A stretch of 64,000 nt of DNA from Lewinellaceae bacterium (GTDB taxonomy: Bacteria > Bacteroidota > Bacteroidia > Chitinophagales > Saprospiraceae): NCBI GenBank assembly GCA_016710765.1, contig JADJUJ010000022.1, positions 44,473-108,472 on the forward strand, written 5' to 3'. A program made the position numbers and the translations under genes. This document shows, in pieces, positions 10,540-20,221 of this stretch. The notes beneath the pieces are model-generated. The model was not told the DNA's origin, did no database searches, and worked only from the letters and a program-made list of their open reading frames with translations. Position 1 is the first letter of the stretch. Each line of letters opens with the position of its first letter.

Positions 10540-13500
10540 CTATTTTTTGCCAAATTCTTTGGTGAAGATCAAACCTACTCCTGAATTTCGAAGGTTGCCA
10601 GTAGACGTATTGAGCAATTCAAATCCCTGTTCCGAAAACACGGTAATCTTAAAAGCGCCATTGGGGGTTAAGGCATATTCCACAGAGGCATTTTCCAACG
10701 CGCTGTGGGTTTGGCCCGTGCTGTTGCCAACCGTGGTGCCACCCGTAATTTTAAAAGTAAGCCGGTCGCCAAAAAAGGATTTTTGTAGCCGCAATTGATA
10801 GTTGGTCGCGGGTTCATCCGATGCCGTATTTCTGTCAGCAGCATCGCCGGTAGATAAATCTATGTCAATCCAGGTAAGGTACTGATCCGCGAGCGCATTG
10901 ATTTGATTGGTCAAAAAATCGGTTAACCCCGACTGCAACGGATTCGTCCCGCTGACTGACGTTACCGCAAATGACTCATTGCCAATGAAGTTGCGCAGCA
11001 ATAAAACCCCGAATACCTGCCGGGAGAGCTGGTTTTTATCCTGATTGACCGTATTTAGCGCATTGGCTACCAAACTGGCCTCCTGGTTACCAAAATTTGT
11101 TGCTAAGGAGCCCTGGCTTTCCTCCTCCGGGTAAATAAATTGAAAACCAACATCCGGGGTCGTCACCGATCCCGCAATGGATGTTTGCAAAAAGAACGTC
11201 TGTGATTTTCGGTAAGCTGCGGTTTCGTCAGCAGACGCATCCATCAACTGGGTGGCAACCAGAGGGAAGGGAGAGGCCTTGAATTGGTAACGCGCTTTTA
11301 TATCCAGTTCGGGATCCTCAATGTCCCCGGTCCAGGTGATGGCGCTGCCAGTACTTACATTAAAGCTGCGTTTCACTACGGACTGGTAAGAATAGTTGTA
11401 TACGCCACGCACCAGTTCCAGTCGCCCAACCAGGGTCATAACGCCATTGGATAAAACATCCAGTTGAAGTTTGCCACTGGCTTTACCAATAAAATCATCG
11501 CCGGTAACCGGATTGATGACGCTGTTTACGGTCAGGTTGGAATCAATTTCTATGCTTGCGCTGAGGGTATACGGCTGGGTAATCACCGGGGCATCGTAAA
11601 GTTGCGGGCGCACATACTGCCGGGGCGGGGGAACGAAGTATACCACGCCCTCATGTTGAAGGTATTCTGTTGCTTCATCGTACACGTAAGTGAAGCTTGA
11701 TTCTTTAGCCGTTTTGAGCGAAAGTTTCAGGTCGGGCTGGCTGATAGGCCCCTGAACTGTGCCGTCCAGGGAAACGAATAGTTTCCCAAAATACAAAGGG
11801 TTTTGCTGCCTGGTCGTATTCAAAACCTGCCACTGTTTTGCATGCAGGCTGAGGTTGGCATTGATGTCTGACCAGTTTGTAGTTGTTAAGGAGCCATTGA
11901 TTTCCAATGACTTACCAAAGGGATCAACCAAGGTCAAGCCATCAACTGTTATACCTGTTGATGTAAATTCAAGTGGGGTTTCGCTCAATTCGTAGCGCAC
12001 ATTGGTTAGTTCGGGGGTAAAATAAGTCTCGTGCAATTTCATGGAGCCCCGCAGCTGTATGTCATCCGTCTGGCCTTTAATGCTGACCCGTGCCTCTGCC
12101 CAGCCGCCCATATCCTGCAATACATCGGACAGGAAAATATCGAAATTGTTGTAGTTGAGCCGATCAATATCCAGGGCAAAGTCGAGCCCGGTTTTCCCAT
12201 CTGGTAGGGCCTGGCTTGAACCACTAAGCAATATGGATTGTCCTGCGCCACGCATGTTCAGTTGCTGCACAGCGATGCCATTGGGCTTTATTTTTATTTC
12301 ATTTTCTGCATCCACAACCCATTCTTTAAAATCAATCAATTGGCGCGGGGAAAGTTTTACGATTGTTTCCAGGGTGCTGTTGTTGATGGTGGCTTCTGCC
12401 GCCAGCAAAAAGCGTTCACGGCCTTCATTATTCGTTGCTTTGAAAGACGCGGTGGCTTTGTTGGCCACAAATGCCCCATTGAGTACCGCATTTTCAATAA
12501 AATCCTCATTTCCTTTTGTCAGCTTTGGCGTAGTCAGTACAAATAAAGCGGAGGAATCACCGGCATAGGACCGGACATTCAAAGAATCCACCACCCAATC
12601 CATATACCCTATTCTGGGCGCATTTATCTGAAGGTTAAAATAATTGCGCTGCCCGACCAATGCCCCTTCCAGGTGCATCGGCGCCATATCCGTCAGACCA
12701 GGAATCAATCCAGTTGTCAATACGTCCGGTTGCAGAAAATCTAACTGTACTGAAACGGAATCGTTGCTTACCCTTGGCACATAAACCGTTCGATCTACTA
12801 CGAAGTATTGTTCGAAAATACTGGACACGGTTTTGGGCAAATCGGTCAACGAAAAATAACCCTTCACCTCGCCTTTCAGCCAGTCGGAATTGATTCCAAG
12901 TCGATTCTGACGCTGGTCCAGACTTATGTCCAGCACCATGTCACCCGGCTGAACATGCACCGTGTCGTATTGCAAATCAAGATTTTCAATGCGTACAGTT
13001 GCCTTCAGGGTATCCAGAGACAAGCCTTCCGAATGCGACACCATGTGCCCGCACAATTGGGTAGGCCGATTGTCCCAGCCAAAGGTGCGGAGATCGATAC
13101 AATCGAGGCTAATATCCGCGTCGAGCATTGGAATGGCTGTTTCAAAATCACCGGCAATGGTCGCCTTGATGGCAGCCCTTTTGTCTGTCGATACCAGATT
13201 GCCCTTGAACCGCTTTCCGGAGACTTCAGCGTCCAGGGTAATGTCCCGAAAAATAGCGTTGCCCCAAATCAGGGAGTCGATGTTGCCAGAAAGTTGCATT
13301 TGGGCACTTTCCCAAACATCAAACCCGGCGCCGGTAAGTTGCGCATGAAACCCAATGGTTTTAAGTGGCAGCATGGCGCTGTCTTTGGCCAATTGGCTAA
13401 TCAGAACATTTTGGCCAACCACCTGTAGCTGGTAGCTGCTGTCTTTTAGGGTTCCTTCCAAATCCAGGTCACCCCAATTGCCCAGGCCAATTTGCAGCTT

Positions 13501-15552
13501 TCCAGCAGCGTCCTGCACCGTGCCCATGGCATTGCCCTGTACCTGAATATACGTGGGCAATCGCACGGACTGGCTTAGGTCAGGAACATAGCCCAGAATT
13601 TCCTGGCGGGCCAGGGAGGCTTTAAAATTGCCGTCAAAGCCGAGTTGGTCGGGTGTTCGCAGGCTTTTCAATAATCCCTGAAACGCCAGGCTGCTGCTTG
13701 TACCACCCCGGCTGGCGTTGAGGTGTACATCAGCCTGCAAATTAGACAAGGTTCCTTTCAGGGTTCCATTTGCTTGCAGCAGGTCGGGGAAAAGGATCCC
13801 ATCCGGCGCTAAAAAAACAAAAAAGCTCTGCGGAGCATCGAGTTGTTGAATGGTCAAATCCATGCCCAGTTTATCAGGGTCACTTACCGAGGTTAAAGTG
13901 CCTGCCAGTTCGAATGACAGCGGCTGGTTAAGCACCGGAGCAAACGTCGTATCCCGCTGCAATGTCCCGACATCTCCCTTCAGGTTCAATTGAAGGTTTT
14001 CCATATTGCCATCCAGGGTGCCATTGGCGCGAACATAGCTGGGCAAAACTTGGTTTTGCAGGCTGTCCATTGGACTGCCCCCAAGCGCCATAAAACGCAA
14101 CATATCTGTACGGTTGCTTTCCAGCTGATCCAGTTTCAGGTGCATGCCGAGCTGAGTGGGTGTGCCAACTTGTTGCAACGCTCCGTTGAAATATGCGCGG
14201 GTTCCTGTTCCTGCCCGGAACTTTATTTGCTCGGTTTGCAAGTTTTCCAGCCAACCATTAATCCGGCCTGAAACCTCGTAGGGCATGTCCTGCAGTTGCG
14301 CCAGTTCCTTGTTTTCAAATGGAGGCAACAGGAGCAGCAAATCGCCCACCAAGCCTTTAAGTTGTCGCATTTGAACCTCCATGAAGCCGTAGCTGACCGC
14401 ATTTTTTTTAAGGAGCAATACATCGCCGTCCACCCGGGTTTGATTCAAGTGTGCCAATACCCGCTGTAGTACTAAACTGCTTGGCGTCATTTGAATGGAC
14501 GCCTGAAGGGAATGGATGGTCAGGCCACTTTTATCTGTGCCTGACAAAGCATTTGCTTCAATAGACAAGGAATCATGTTGAAAGGAGAAATCGAGCAAAT
14601 CGGCGTTCAGTTGACGCAGATCCAGGTCGCTGGCATTGAAGTGCTTCGGTGTGGATACTGCTTCCGGGTCGCGATAAACGATCGCGCTGTTTGCCAAATG
14701 AATATCTTTTGCCTGAACATCAAGGTCGTTTTCTGAAGAATTCAGGTGCAAATCCGCGAAATCGGCCTCCTCCAACCTGGTCTCCAGGTATTGGCCGATG
14801 GTCGAATATAAAAAATGGGAATGGCTGATTGCGCCTGATTCCATAGAAACACTGAAACGCGGGGACGCCTCGCTGCTGGAAACAGCAGCTTTCTTTTGAA
14901 TCATTTGAATGTCCGCATCGCGGAGGACACATTTACCCAACTCAAAATCCAGTTTTTCAAGATCCGATTTTTGCAATACTGTTTCAAGCAATCCGATATC
15001 GGCCTCGGTAGAACTGGCGCTGTCCTCATCCTGCATCAGAAAATGCACTTTCCGAACCCGAATTGTCGTAGAGCCAGTCTCGAATGTCCAGGCAATACTG
15101 GATGGCGTGGTTGATTTAGGCGCGTTGGGAGTGGCAAATGCGTTGACAATGAAATCGTAATTGTACGTACTGTCTTTTTGGTTGAGGTAAACAGTGGCAT
15201 CATCCAGCTGAATCTCCTGTACCACGATGGTACGGTCCAGCAGTTTCCACATGTCCAGGGTAACCACCAAACTACCGACCCGAATCAGGGTATCCTGTTG
15301 CTGGTCTTCCAGGAGCAAGCCTTTTAAGGAAATATCGTATGGGAAGCGCAATCCAATGGATCCTATTTCAACCCGGGTACCGAGCTTTTCCTGTAAATAG
15401 GATTGTGCTTCCCGGGTAATACGCTGCTGGACAGGTGACAGCGTGAGGGCATACAACAAAAGCACTACCAAAAGCAAGATGCTGCCAATAGTATAGAAGG
15501 CGACGCGCAAGAATTTTCGCCAGGCGCTTTTTGCTGTTTGGGGTTTATCCAT
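10540..15552 (-). CDS. tamB: TamB-like translocation/assembly module protein (DUF490/AsmA-like)
   Basis: A 1,670-residue intact frame. One N-terminal membrane helix (FYTIGSILLLVVLLLYALTLS, from about residue 18) is followed by TREAQSYLQEKLGTRVEIGSIGLRFPYDISLKGLLLEDQQQDTLIRV, the usual start of TamB proteins. A very long beta-rich region follows and then the conserved C-terminal TamB domain (SGKLQLDVLSNGVMTLVGRLELVRGVYNYSY, LRLQKSFFGDRLTFKITGG, GVGLIFTKEFGKK). It spans the periplasm as a bridge to the Omp85 partner TamL encoded immediately downstream. Confidence 0.93.
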   Translation of the reverse strand: MDKPQTAKSAWRKFLRVAFYTIGSILLLVVLLLYALTLSPVQQRITREAQSYLQEKLGTRVEIGSIGLRFPYDISLKGLLLEDQQQDTLIRVGSLVVTLDMWKLLDRTIVVQEIQLDDATVYLNQKDSTYNYDFIVNAFATPNAPKSTTPSSIAWTFETGSTTIRVRKVHFLMQDEDSASSTEADIGLLETVLQKSDLEKLDFELGKCVLRDADIQMIQKKAAVSSSEASPRFSVSMESGAISHSHFLYSTIGQYLETRLEEADFADLHLNSSENDLDVQAKDIHLANSAIVYRDPEAVSTPKHFNASDLDLRQLNADLLDFSFQHDSLSIEANALSGTDKSGLTIHSLQASIQMTPSSLVLQRVLAHLNQTRVDGDVLLLKKNAVSYGFMEVQMRQLKGLVGDLLLLLPPFENKELAQLQDMPYEVSGRINGWLENLQTEQIKFRAGTGTRAYFNGALQQVGTPTQLGMHLKLDQLESNRTDMLRFMALGGSPMDSLQNQVLPSYVRANGTLDGNMENLQLNLKGDVGTLQRDTTFAPVLNQPLSFELAGTLTSVSDPDKLGMDLTIQQLDAPQSFFVFLAPDGILFPDLLQANGTLKGTLSNLQADVHLNASRGGTSSSLAFQGLLKSLRTPDQLGFDGNFKASLARQEILGYVPDLSQSVRLPTYIQVQGNAMGTVQDAAGKLQIGLGNWGDLDLEGTLKDSSYQLQVVGQNVLISQLAKDSAMLPLKTIGFHAQLTGAGFDVWESAQMQLSGNIDSLIWGNAIFRDITLDAEVSGKRFKGNLVSTDKRAAIKATIAGDFETAIPMLDADISLDCIDLRTFGWDNRPTQLCGHMVSHSEGLSLDTLKATVRIENLDLQYDTVHVQPGDMVLDISLDQRQNRLGINSDWLKGEVKGYFSLTDLPKTVSSIFEQYFVVDRTVYVPRVSNDSVSVQLDFLQPDVLTTGLIPGLTDMAPMHLEGALVGQRNYFNLQINAPRIGYMDWVVDSLNVRSYAGDSSALFVLTTPKLTKGNEDFIENAVLNGAFVANKATASFKATNNEGRERFLLAAEATINNSTLETIVKLSPRQLIDFKEWVVDAENEIKIKPNGIAVQQLNMRGAGQSILLSGSSQALPDGKTGLDFALDIDRLNYNNFDIFLSDVLQDMGGWAEARVSIKGQTDDIQLRGSMKLHETYFTPELTNVRYELSETPLEFTSTGITVDGLTLVDPFGKSLEINGSLTTTNWSDINANLSLHAKQWQVLNTTRQQNPLYFGKLFVSLDGTVQGPISQPDLKLSLKTAKESSFTYVYDEATEYLQHEGVVYFVPPPRQYVRPQLYDAPVITQPYTLSASIEIDSNLTVNSVINPVTGDDFIGKASGKLQLDVLSNGVMTLVGRLELVRGVYNYSYQSVVKRSFNVSTGSAITWTGDIEDPELDIKARYQFKASPFPLVATQLMDASADETAAYRKSQTFFLQTSIAGSVTTPDVGFQFIYPEEESQGSLATNFGNQEASLVANALNTVNQDKNQLSRQVFGVLLLRNFIGNESFAVTSVSGTNPLQSGLTDFLTNQINALADQYLTWIDIDLSTGDAADRNTASDEPATNYQLRLQKSFFGDRLTFKITGGTTVGNSTGQTHSALENASVEYALTPNGAFKITVFSEQGFELLNTSTGNLRNSGVGLIFTKEFGKK

Positions 15553-15694
15553 TTTCTACATAACGCATTTTCGGCCTCCCTTAGCATGGCTTTTATGTCT
15601 TTTCTCACAGATAATCACCAGCGCACGTTGTATTTGGATGAACACTTTATGTCAGCGACGAATGGAACACCATACGACTGCGGGTTCTATTTGA

Positions 15695-16669
15695 TTACAC
15701 CTTCGTTTCTTCTGTGGCCAATACCAAATGCGATGCCACAACCTCCCTATGCTCCACAAAAACGGCGAATTTGCTGGGCTTTATTTTTCCACCATATTTA
15801 TTTGCATAAACCTTTGTGAATTCCGCGCCGAAATAAAGAATAATAGCAGAATAATAAACCCATAAAATGATAAGCACCACGGCCCCTGCCGCGCCGTAAG
15901 CCGAAACAGTACTCGAATGGCTGAGATAAAGGTTGATAAGGTATTTGCCTATAAGAAACAAAACGGCAGTAAAAAAAGCACCGATCAGTACGTCGCGCCA
16001 TTTTAATTCAGCATCGGGCAGAACCTTGAAAATTACGGCAAAAAGAAGCATCACAATCCCGGTGGATATCAGGTTGCTAATGATAAAGGCCGGCCATACA
16101 AAGGAACTCATATTGACCTCAAGCCAGCCGTCTAACATACTCAGTACCGCACTCAAAACAAGCGAAACCATCAAAAGGAAACCGATGCCGACCACCATTG
16201 AGAAAGAAACGATACGCGTAAGGACGAAGCGCTCCCAGCCTCTTTTTGGCTTTGCTTTGATAGACCAAATTGAATTGATGGAATCCTGGATCTCAATAAA
16301 AACGCCGGTTGCCCCGAAAAAAAAAGTAGCCACACCTAGCGCGGTCACCCAAGGCGTGTCGCCGGATATTTGGACGTTATTGATCATTTCCTGCAATTGC
16401 AAAGCCCCAACTTTCCCAATAAGTCCTTCAAACTGCAGGTACAGGTAACCCTCTGCCGCTTCCTTACCAAGCAAAATACTGCCAATCGCAATAACGATGA
16501 TCAGCATGGGCGCCATAGAAAAGAGCGTGTAATAGGAAAGCGAGGCACTGAACTTAAGCCCGTTGACTACATGGAACTCCTCAGCAGACAAGCGTAGCAA
16601 ATGCCAAAGCGCGGTGAATCTATGCCAAAGATTTTTTACAGTAAGGCCGGAAAGTAACGGTGTTTTCAT
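15695..16669 (-). CDS. YihY/BrkB-family inner-membrane protein
   Basis: About 324 residues from ATG at 16669 (MKTPLLSG). Six or so membrane segments are visible. Family motifs are LKFSASLSYYTLFSMAPMLIIVIAIGS, the amphipathic loop with GWVTALGV-type sequence (DTPWVTALGVATFFFGATGVFIEIQDSINSIW) and GAAGAVVLIILWVYYSAIILYFGAEFTKVYA. The family (formerly RNase BN, now UPF0761/BrkB) has no settled function. It ends about 140 bp upstream of tamB on the same strand. Confidence 0.93.
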   Translation of the reverse strand: MKTPLLSGLTVKNLWHRFTALWHLLRLSAEEFHVVNGLKFSASLSYYTLFSMAPMLIIVIAIGSILLGKEAAEGYLYLQFEGLIGKVGALQLQEMINNVQISGDTPWVTALGVATFFFGATGVFIEIQDSINSIWSIKAKPKRGWERFVLTRIVSFSMVVGIGFLLMVSLVLSAVLSMLDGWLEVNMSSFVWPAFIISNLISTGIVMLLFAVIFKVLPDAELKWRDVLIGAFFTAVLFLIGKYLINLYLSHSSTVSAYGAAGAVVLIILWVYYSAIILYFGAEFTKVYANKYGGKIKPSKFAVFVEHREVVASHLVLATEETKV

Positions 16670-16690
16670 ATTTCTGACACACAATATTGC

Positions 16691-16861
16691 ACTAGGGTGT
16701 GTCTGAAAAATACTCGACGGGCTGAAAATGCATCATTAGGAACCTGTACGGCTTGTCTTTTTAGGGCAATAATGCCCACTATTACCCTAAAAAGGACAAT
16801 TGTCCAGAACCCTAATGCTGCTATTTTCATCTCCGCCAGCATTTTTCAGACACACCCTAGT
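16691..16861. mobile_element. 171-bp palindromic MITE with CTAG target duplication
   Basis: The ends 16691-16711 and 16841-16861 are a perfect 21-bp inverted repeat (core GGGTGTGTCTGAAAAAT). Most of the interior is also self-complementary, for example CTTTTTAGGGCAATA against CCTTTTTAGGGTAAT, so the whole element can fold into one long imperfect hairpin. CTAG stands at both outer edges and can be read as a 4-bp target duplication, as produced by some IS5-group transposases. It encodes nothing. The right edge overlaps the stop codon of the 39-residue gene. Confidence 0.8.
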
Positions 16862-16976
16862 TACACTGCCCAAGTATAACCCAAATAATAATAAATATTA
16901 CAACGGTGCCAAGGCAGCCTCCTCCAAATTTCAGTGCGCCCGCACCAGACAGTACCCCTCTGAAAAAGTTATTCAT
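16857..16976 (-). CDS. Small single-pass membrane protein, 39 aa
   Basis: From ATG at 16976: MNNFFRGVLSGAGALKFGGGCLGTVVIFIIIWVILGQCN. I recognise the pattern (short basic N-terminus, GxGAxKxGGGC, then one hydrophobic helix rich in Ile/Trp) from small unannotated proteins of Bacteroidota. The TAG stop lies inside the CTAG edge of the adjacent MITE. The uninserted site would also read AACTAG, so the coding end was kept. Function unknown. Confidence 0.6.
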   Translation of the reverse strand: MNNFFRGVLSGAGALKFGGGCLGTVVIFIIIWVILGQCN

Positions 16977-17266
16977 GGTATCTCTCTTGTTGAAAAAATA
17001 GCCAATTGCTAGATTTTCACAAAGATGCTGTAGCTGGTATTCAAGGCTGTTACACAATTCGATAAATTACTTACATTTTTCACACGTTCATTGTCTCTAA
17101 AAAAGATTGTTGAAATGTGTGAATAATGTAACACTTACCTGGAATTTTGTAACGCGCAGCCGGCACAATGCACCCACCTTTACCTTGTGAAAATCCGTTT
17201 AGAGATGCTATGTTAACATCTCTAATTTACCCTATTGGTTTTTATTTGCCTTGCTAATTCGATGCG
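16977..17266. other. Divergent intergenic region between the 39-aa gene and mlaE
   Basis: About 290 bp without a gene. It must hold promoters for both directions. TACCTTGTG near 17181 resembles the Bacteroidota -7 box TAnnTTTG, but the nearest TTTTG is about 31 bp upstream, which is too far for a confident call. A weak inverted repeat CACACGTTCA...TGAAATGTGTG lies around 17080-17121. Confidence 0.4.
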
Positions 17267-18049
17267 ATGTTGAAAAAATACACTTTCACAAAAGGTTTAG
17301 ACGATTATTTTACAGGCATATACAATGCCTATAAATTCATAGCCCGATTTTTCAAACAAGCATTTCAAGGTCCGTTTGAATTTCGTGAAATAGTACGGCA
17401 ATGTTTTGAAGTAGGGGTGAAGTCTTTGCCACTCATCACGCTCACTGGTTTTGTGGTTGGTATGGTTTTTACCAAACAATCCCGGCCTTCTTTGGTCTCA
17501 TTCGGTGCTTCTTCCTGGTTGCCTTCTTTGATCGCAATTGCCATGATAAGGGCCTTAGCGCCGCTTGTGACGGCTTTGATCTGTGCTGGCAAGGTGGGTT
17601 CCAACATTGGGGCCGAACTTGGTTCTATGAAGGTTACAGAGCAAATTGATGCCATGGAGGTCTCTGCAACTGACCCGTTTAAGTTTCTGGTGGTTACCCG
17701 TGTGATTGCGACCACCGTGACGATCCCTGTATTGGCGATGTATTGCGCTTTTGTAGGGATGATGGGCTCTTTCCTCAATATTTATCAGATTGAGGGCACC
17801 AGCTTTCCCACGTTCATTTCTGCGGCATTTGCACAAGTCAGCTTTCTGGATGTGGGCACTTCCATCGTAAAAGCCATTTCGTTTGGATTTACCATCGGAA
17901 TGGTATCTGCCTACAAAGGGTACTATGCCACAAAGGGTACACAAGGGGTGGGTACAGCCGCCAACGCTTCTGTTGTCCTTTCCATGTTCCTGATATTTGT
18001 GGAAGAAATGATAATTGTTCAAATATCTAACTGGATCAGGTACTATTAA
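17267..18049 (+). CDS. mlaE: MlaE-family ABC transporter permease
   Basis: 260 residues. Family features are REIVRQCFEVGVKSLPLITLTGFVVGMVFTKQS, ALAPLVTALICAGKVGSNIGAELGSMKVTEQIDAMEVSATDPFKFLVVTRVIA and the closing GVGTAANASVVLSMFLIFVEEMIIVQI. Permease of the MCE lipid transport system, which moves phospholipids between inner and outer membranes. Followed on the same strand by the ATPase and MCE-protein genes, but separated from them by a 384-bp gap filled with repeats. Confidence 0.95.
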   Translation: MLKKYTFTKGLDDYFTGIYNAYKFIARFFKQAFQGPFEFREIVRQCFEVGVKSLPLITLTGFVVGMVFTKQSRPSLVSFGASSWLPSLIAIAMIRALAPLVTALICAGKVGSNIGAELGSMKVTEQIDAMEVSATDPFKFLVVTRVIATTVTIPVLAMYCAFVGMMGSFLNIYQIEGTSFPTFISAAFAQVSFLDVGTSIVKAISFGFTIGMVSAYKGYYATKGTQGVGTAANASVVLSMFLIFVEEMIIVQISNWIRYY

Positions 18050-18433
18050 TTTGGTCTTTAGTCTTTGGGTGTTGGTCTTTGGTTTCGATGCTGGTTTAGA
18101 GCATGTTGGGGATTTTCCTGCTGGGCCAAAAACGGTTCTTTTTTTGTCATTTTTCACCTTTTTTCAGTCATGTAATATCAACTATACTCCTTCAAAAACG
18201 TAAAACTGGCTAAAAAAAGCCCTCGTTTTTGCCTCCAGCAGAAAATCCCCAACATGCTCGTAATATACCCCGCCAGATCAAATACCGAGAAAATGGGAAT
18301 TAAATTTTGAACACCCTTTTTTTAAAACAGGATGTGTATTTTTATCAAATTTTTGGCAAAATTTAATGCATTGAAAACTTAATCTTTAATACTTCGCACC
18401 CCAAAAGACCAACACCCCAAAGATTAAATCAAC
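18050..18433. repeat. Dispersed repeat R1 (minus orientation) interrupted by MITE M2
   Basis: Non-coding gap between mlaE and mlaF. Read on the minus strand, 18433-18264 and then 18095-18050 give AAGATTAAG..TTTTCAATGCATTA, TGTTTTAAAAAAAGGGTGTTC, GGTATTTGATCTGG and ATCGAAACCAAAGACCAACA. The same order of blocks is found at 49368-49545 and 54050-54250. The MITE at 18096-18263 splits this copy just after the GGTATTTGATCTGG block. R1 carries no open frame; origin unknown. Confidence 0.6.
18096..18263. mobile_element. MITE family M2, copy A (168 bp)
   Basis: Begins TTAGAGCATGTTGGGGATTT and ends with the inverted form CCCCAACATGCTCGTAA; the terminal inverted repeats are about 25-27 bp with one indel (TTTTCCTGCTGG against TTTTCTGCTGG). 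The interior holds TTTTTTTGTCATTTTTCACC and an ACTCCTTCAAAAACG block. A second copy, nearly identical along its whole length, is at 41319-41485. No coding capacity, so it must be moved in trans. Sits between mlaE and mlaF. Confidence 0.8.
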
Positions 18434-19207
18434 ATGGAAAATAAAGTAACGCAAGCAGGTCAAGGGGAAGCCGTCATCTCCATCAAAGGATTGTACAAAT
18501 CCTTTGGTGATTTGGAGGTGTTGCGCGGCATTGACCTGGAAGTTTTTAAAGGGGAAAATGTCGTGGTGCTTGGGCGCTCGGGCAGTGGAAAATCGGTGTT
18601 GATTAAAATCATTTCAGGCCTGCTGCTACCCGATGAAGGCACCGTTAAAGTGCTGGGAAAAGATGTGGAAAAATTAAGTGAAAAAGAAATGCGCGCACTG
18701 CGCATGAAAATCGGGTTTTCGTTCCAAAGCAGTGCCTTGTATGACAGCATGAATGTGCGCGAAAACCTGGAATTTCCTTTGACCAGAACCAATAGAACAC
18801 TCCGTAAAAAAGAAGTAGACATGGTAGTGGAAGAAACCCTTGATGCGGTAGGCCTTTCAGATAAAATCAATCAGATGCCTTCGGACCTATCGGGCGGACA
18901 ACGGAAACGGATCGGCATTGCAAGGACTTTAATGCTTAAACCGGAAATTATGCTGTACGATGAACCAACCGCCGGGCTTGACCCCATAACCTGCGTTGAA
19001 ATCAATAACCTGATCAATGAGGTGCAGGAGCGCTATAAAACCAGTGCCATCATCATTACCCACGACCTGAGCTGCGCCAAAGCCACTGGCGACCGCGTTG
19101 CTATGCTGTTGGAAGGCAAGTTTACACGTATTGGAAGCTTCGATGAAGTATTCGATACGGATGAGAATCAGGCAAAAGAATTTTACAATTACAATTTCAT
19201 TCAATAA
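18434..19207 (+). CDS. mlaF: MlaF-family ABC transporter ATPase
   Basis: 257 residues. Walker A GRSGSGKS (about 48-55), Q-loop FQSSALYDSMNVRENLEFPL, signature LSGGQRKRIGIARTL, Walker B IMLYDEPTAGLDP and H-loop ITHDLSCAK. The ALYDSMNVRENLEFPL stretch is typical for Mla/Ttg2-type ATPases. Powers the MlaE permease. Ends 2 bp before the MCE gene, so the two are coupled. Confidence 0.95.
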   Translation: MENKVTQAGQGEAVISIKGLYKSFGDLEVLRGIDLEVFKGENVVVLGRSGSGKSVLIKIISGLLLPDEGTVKVLGKDVEKLSEKEMRALRMKIGFSFQSSALYDSMNVRENLEFPLTRTNRTLRKKEVDMVVEETLDAVGLSDKINQMPSDLSGGQRKRIGIARTLMLKPEIMLYDEPTAGLDPITCVEINNLINEVQERYKTSAIIITHDLSCAKATGDRVAMLLEGKFTRIGSFDEVFDTDENQAKEFYNYNFIQ

Positions 19208-19209
19208 TT

Positions 19210-20221
19210 ATGAATTCAGAACCAAATAAGCGCGGAATCGTCGTAGGACTGTTTATTGCCCTGGGCTTGGTCTTTCTCCTGGCAGGTATTCTGGCCATCG
19301 GCAACCTGCACAGCACCTTTGTCAAAAAAATTCATGTGACCGCTATTTTCGAAGATGTCAATGGGTTGCAGGTCGGCAACAACGTCTGGTTTTCAGGTGT
19401 AAAAATCGGGACGGTGCACAAGTTGGGCTTTTTCGGAAAATCTCAGGTGAGGGTTGAAGTAAAGATTGATGAAGAAGCACAGCAGTATATCCGAAAAGAC
19501 TCCAAGATGAAGATCAGTACCGATGGATTGATCGGCAACAAGATTATCGTCATTTATGGTGGCACTGAATCAGCACAGATTGTGGAAGCAGGCGACACCT
19601 TGGGCATCGAAAAAATAGGATCAACAGAAGAGATGATGAACGATTTGCGCGAGAACAATAAAACCTGCTGGCAATCACCACTGATTTTAAAACCATCAGT
19701 AAAAAACTGGTGGATGGCGAAGGAACAGTCGGAAAACTATTGAAAGACGAAACGCTGTATAACAATCTGGGCATAACACTCGCTTCCCTGCAAAGGTCTT
19801 CTGCTCATGCGGAAAACTAACGGCCTCTATCGCCGATTATGGTGCAAAACTCAATCTAAAAGGGTCGCTGGCCAATGATCTTGTAACGGACACCACAGTC
19901 TTCAAAGACGTGCAAGCATCTGTACGGCAGTTAAAGAAACTAACCATCACCGCTGCAGAAGCAACGGACAATTTGAAAGCCGCCAGCAACAATGTAAACG
20001 TAGCCACCAGCAAATTAGACAACAAAAACTCTCCATTGGGTGTGTTGCTCTATGATGAAGCCTCTGCTGCACACATCAAAGCAACGCTCAAAAACCTGGA
20101 AACCGGTTCAGAAAAACTGGATGAGGATTTACAGGCGGTACAGGACAATTTCTTGTTACGCCGTTATTTTAAGAAGAAAAAGAAAGCGGAGGCGGAAGCG
20201 GTGGAGAAAACAGACAAGTAA
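19210..20221 (+). CDS. mlaD: MCE-domain lipid-transport protein MlaD (frameshifted)
   Basis: One N-terminal membrane helix (GIVVGLFIALGLVFLLAGILAIG), an MCE domain (IHVTAIFEDVNGLQVGNNVWFSGVKIGTVHKLGF ... DGLIGNKIIVIYGG) and a long coiled-coil-like C-terminal tail ending in a lysine-rich stretch. Two A runs are one base short, near 19667 (AAAA for AAAAA) and near 19817; the duplicate copy at 39075-39609 has the second one intact. Restored length is about 337 residues. The protein docks on MlaE/MlaF at the inner membrane and carries lipid. Bases 19691-20224 recur at 39075-39609. Confidence 0.88.
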
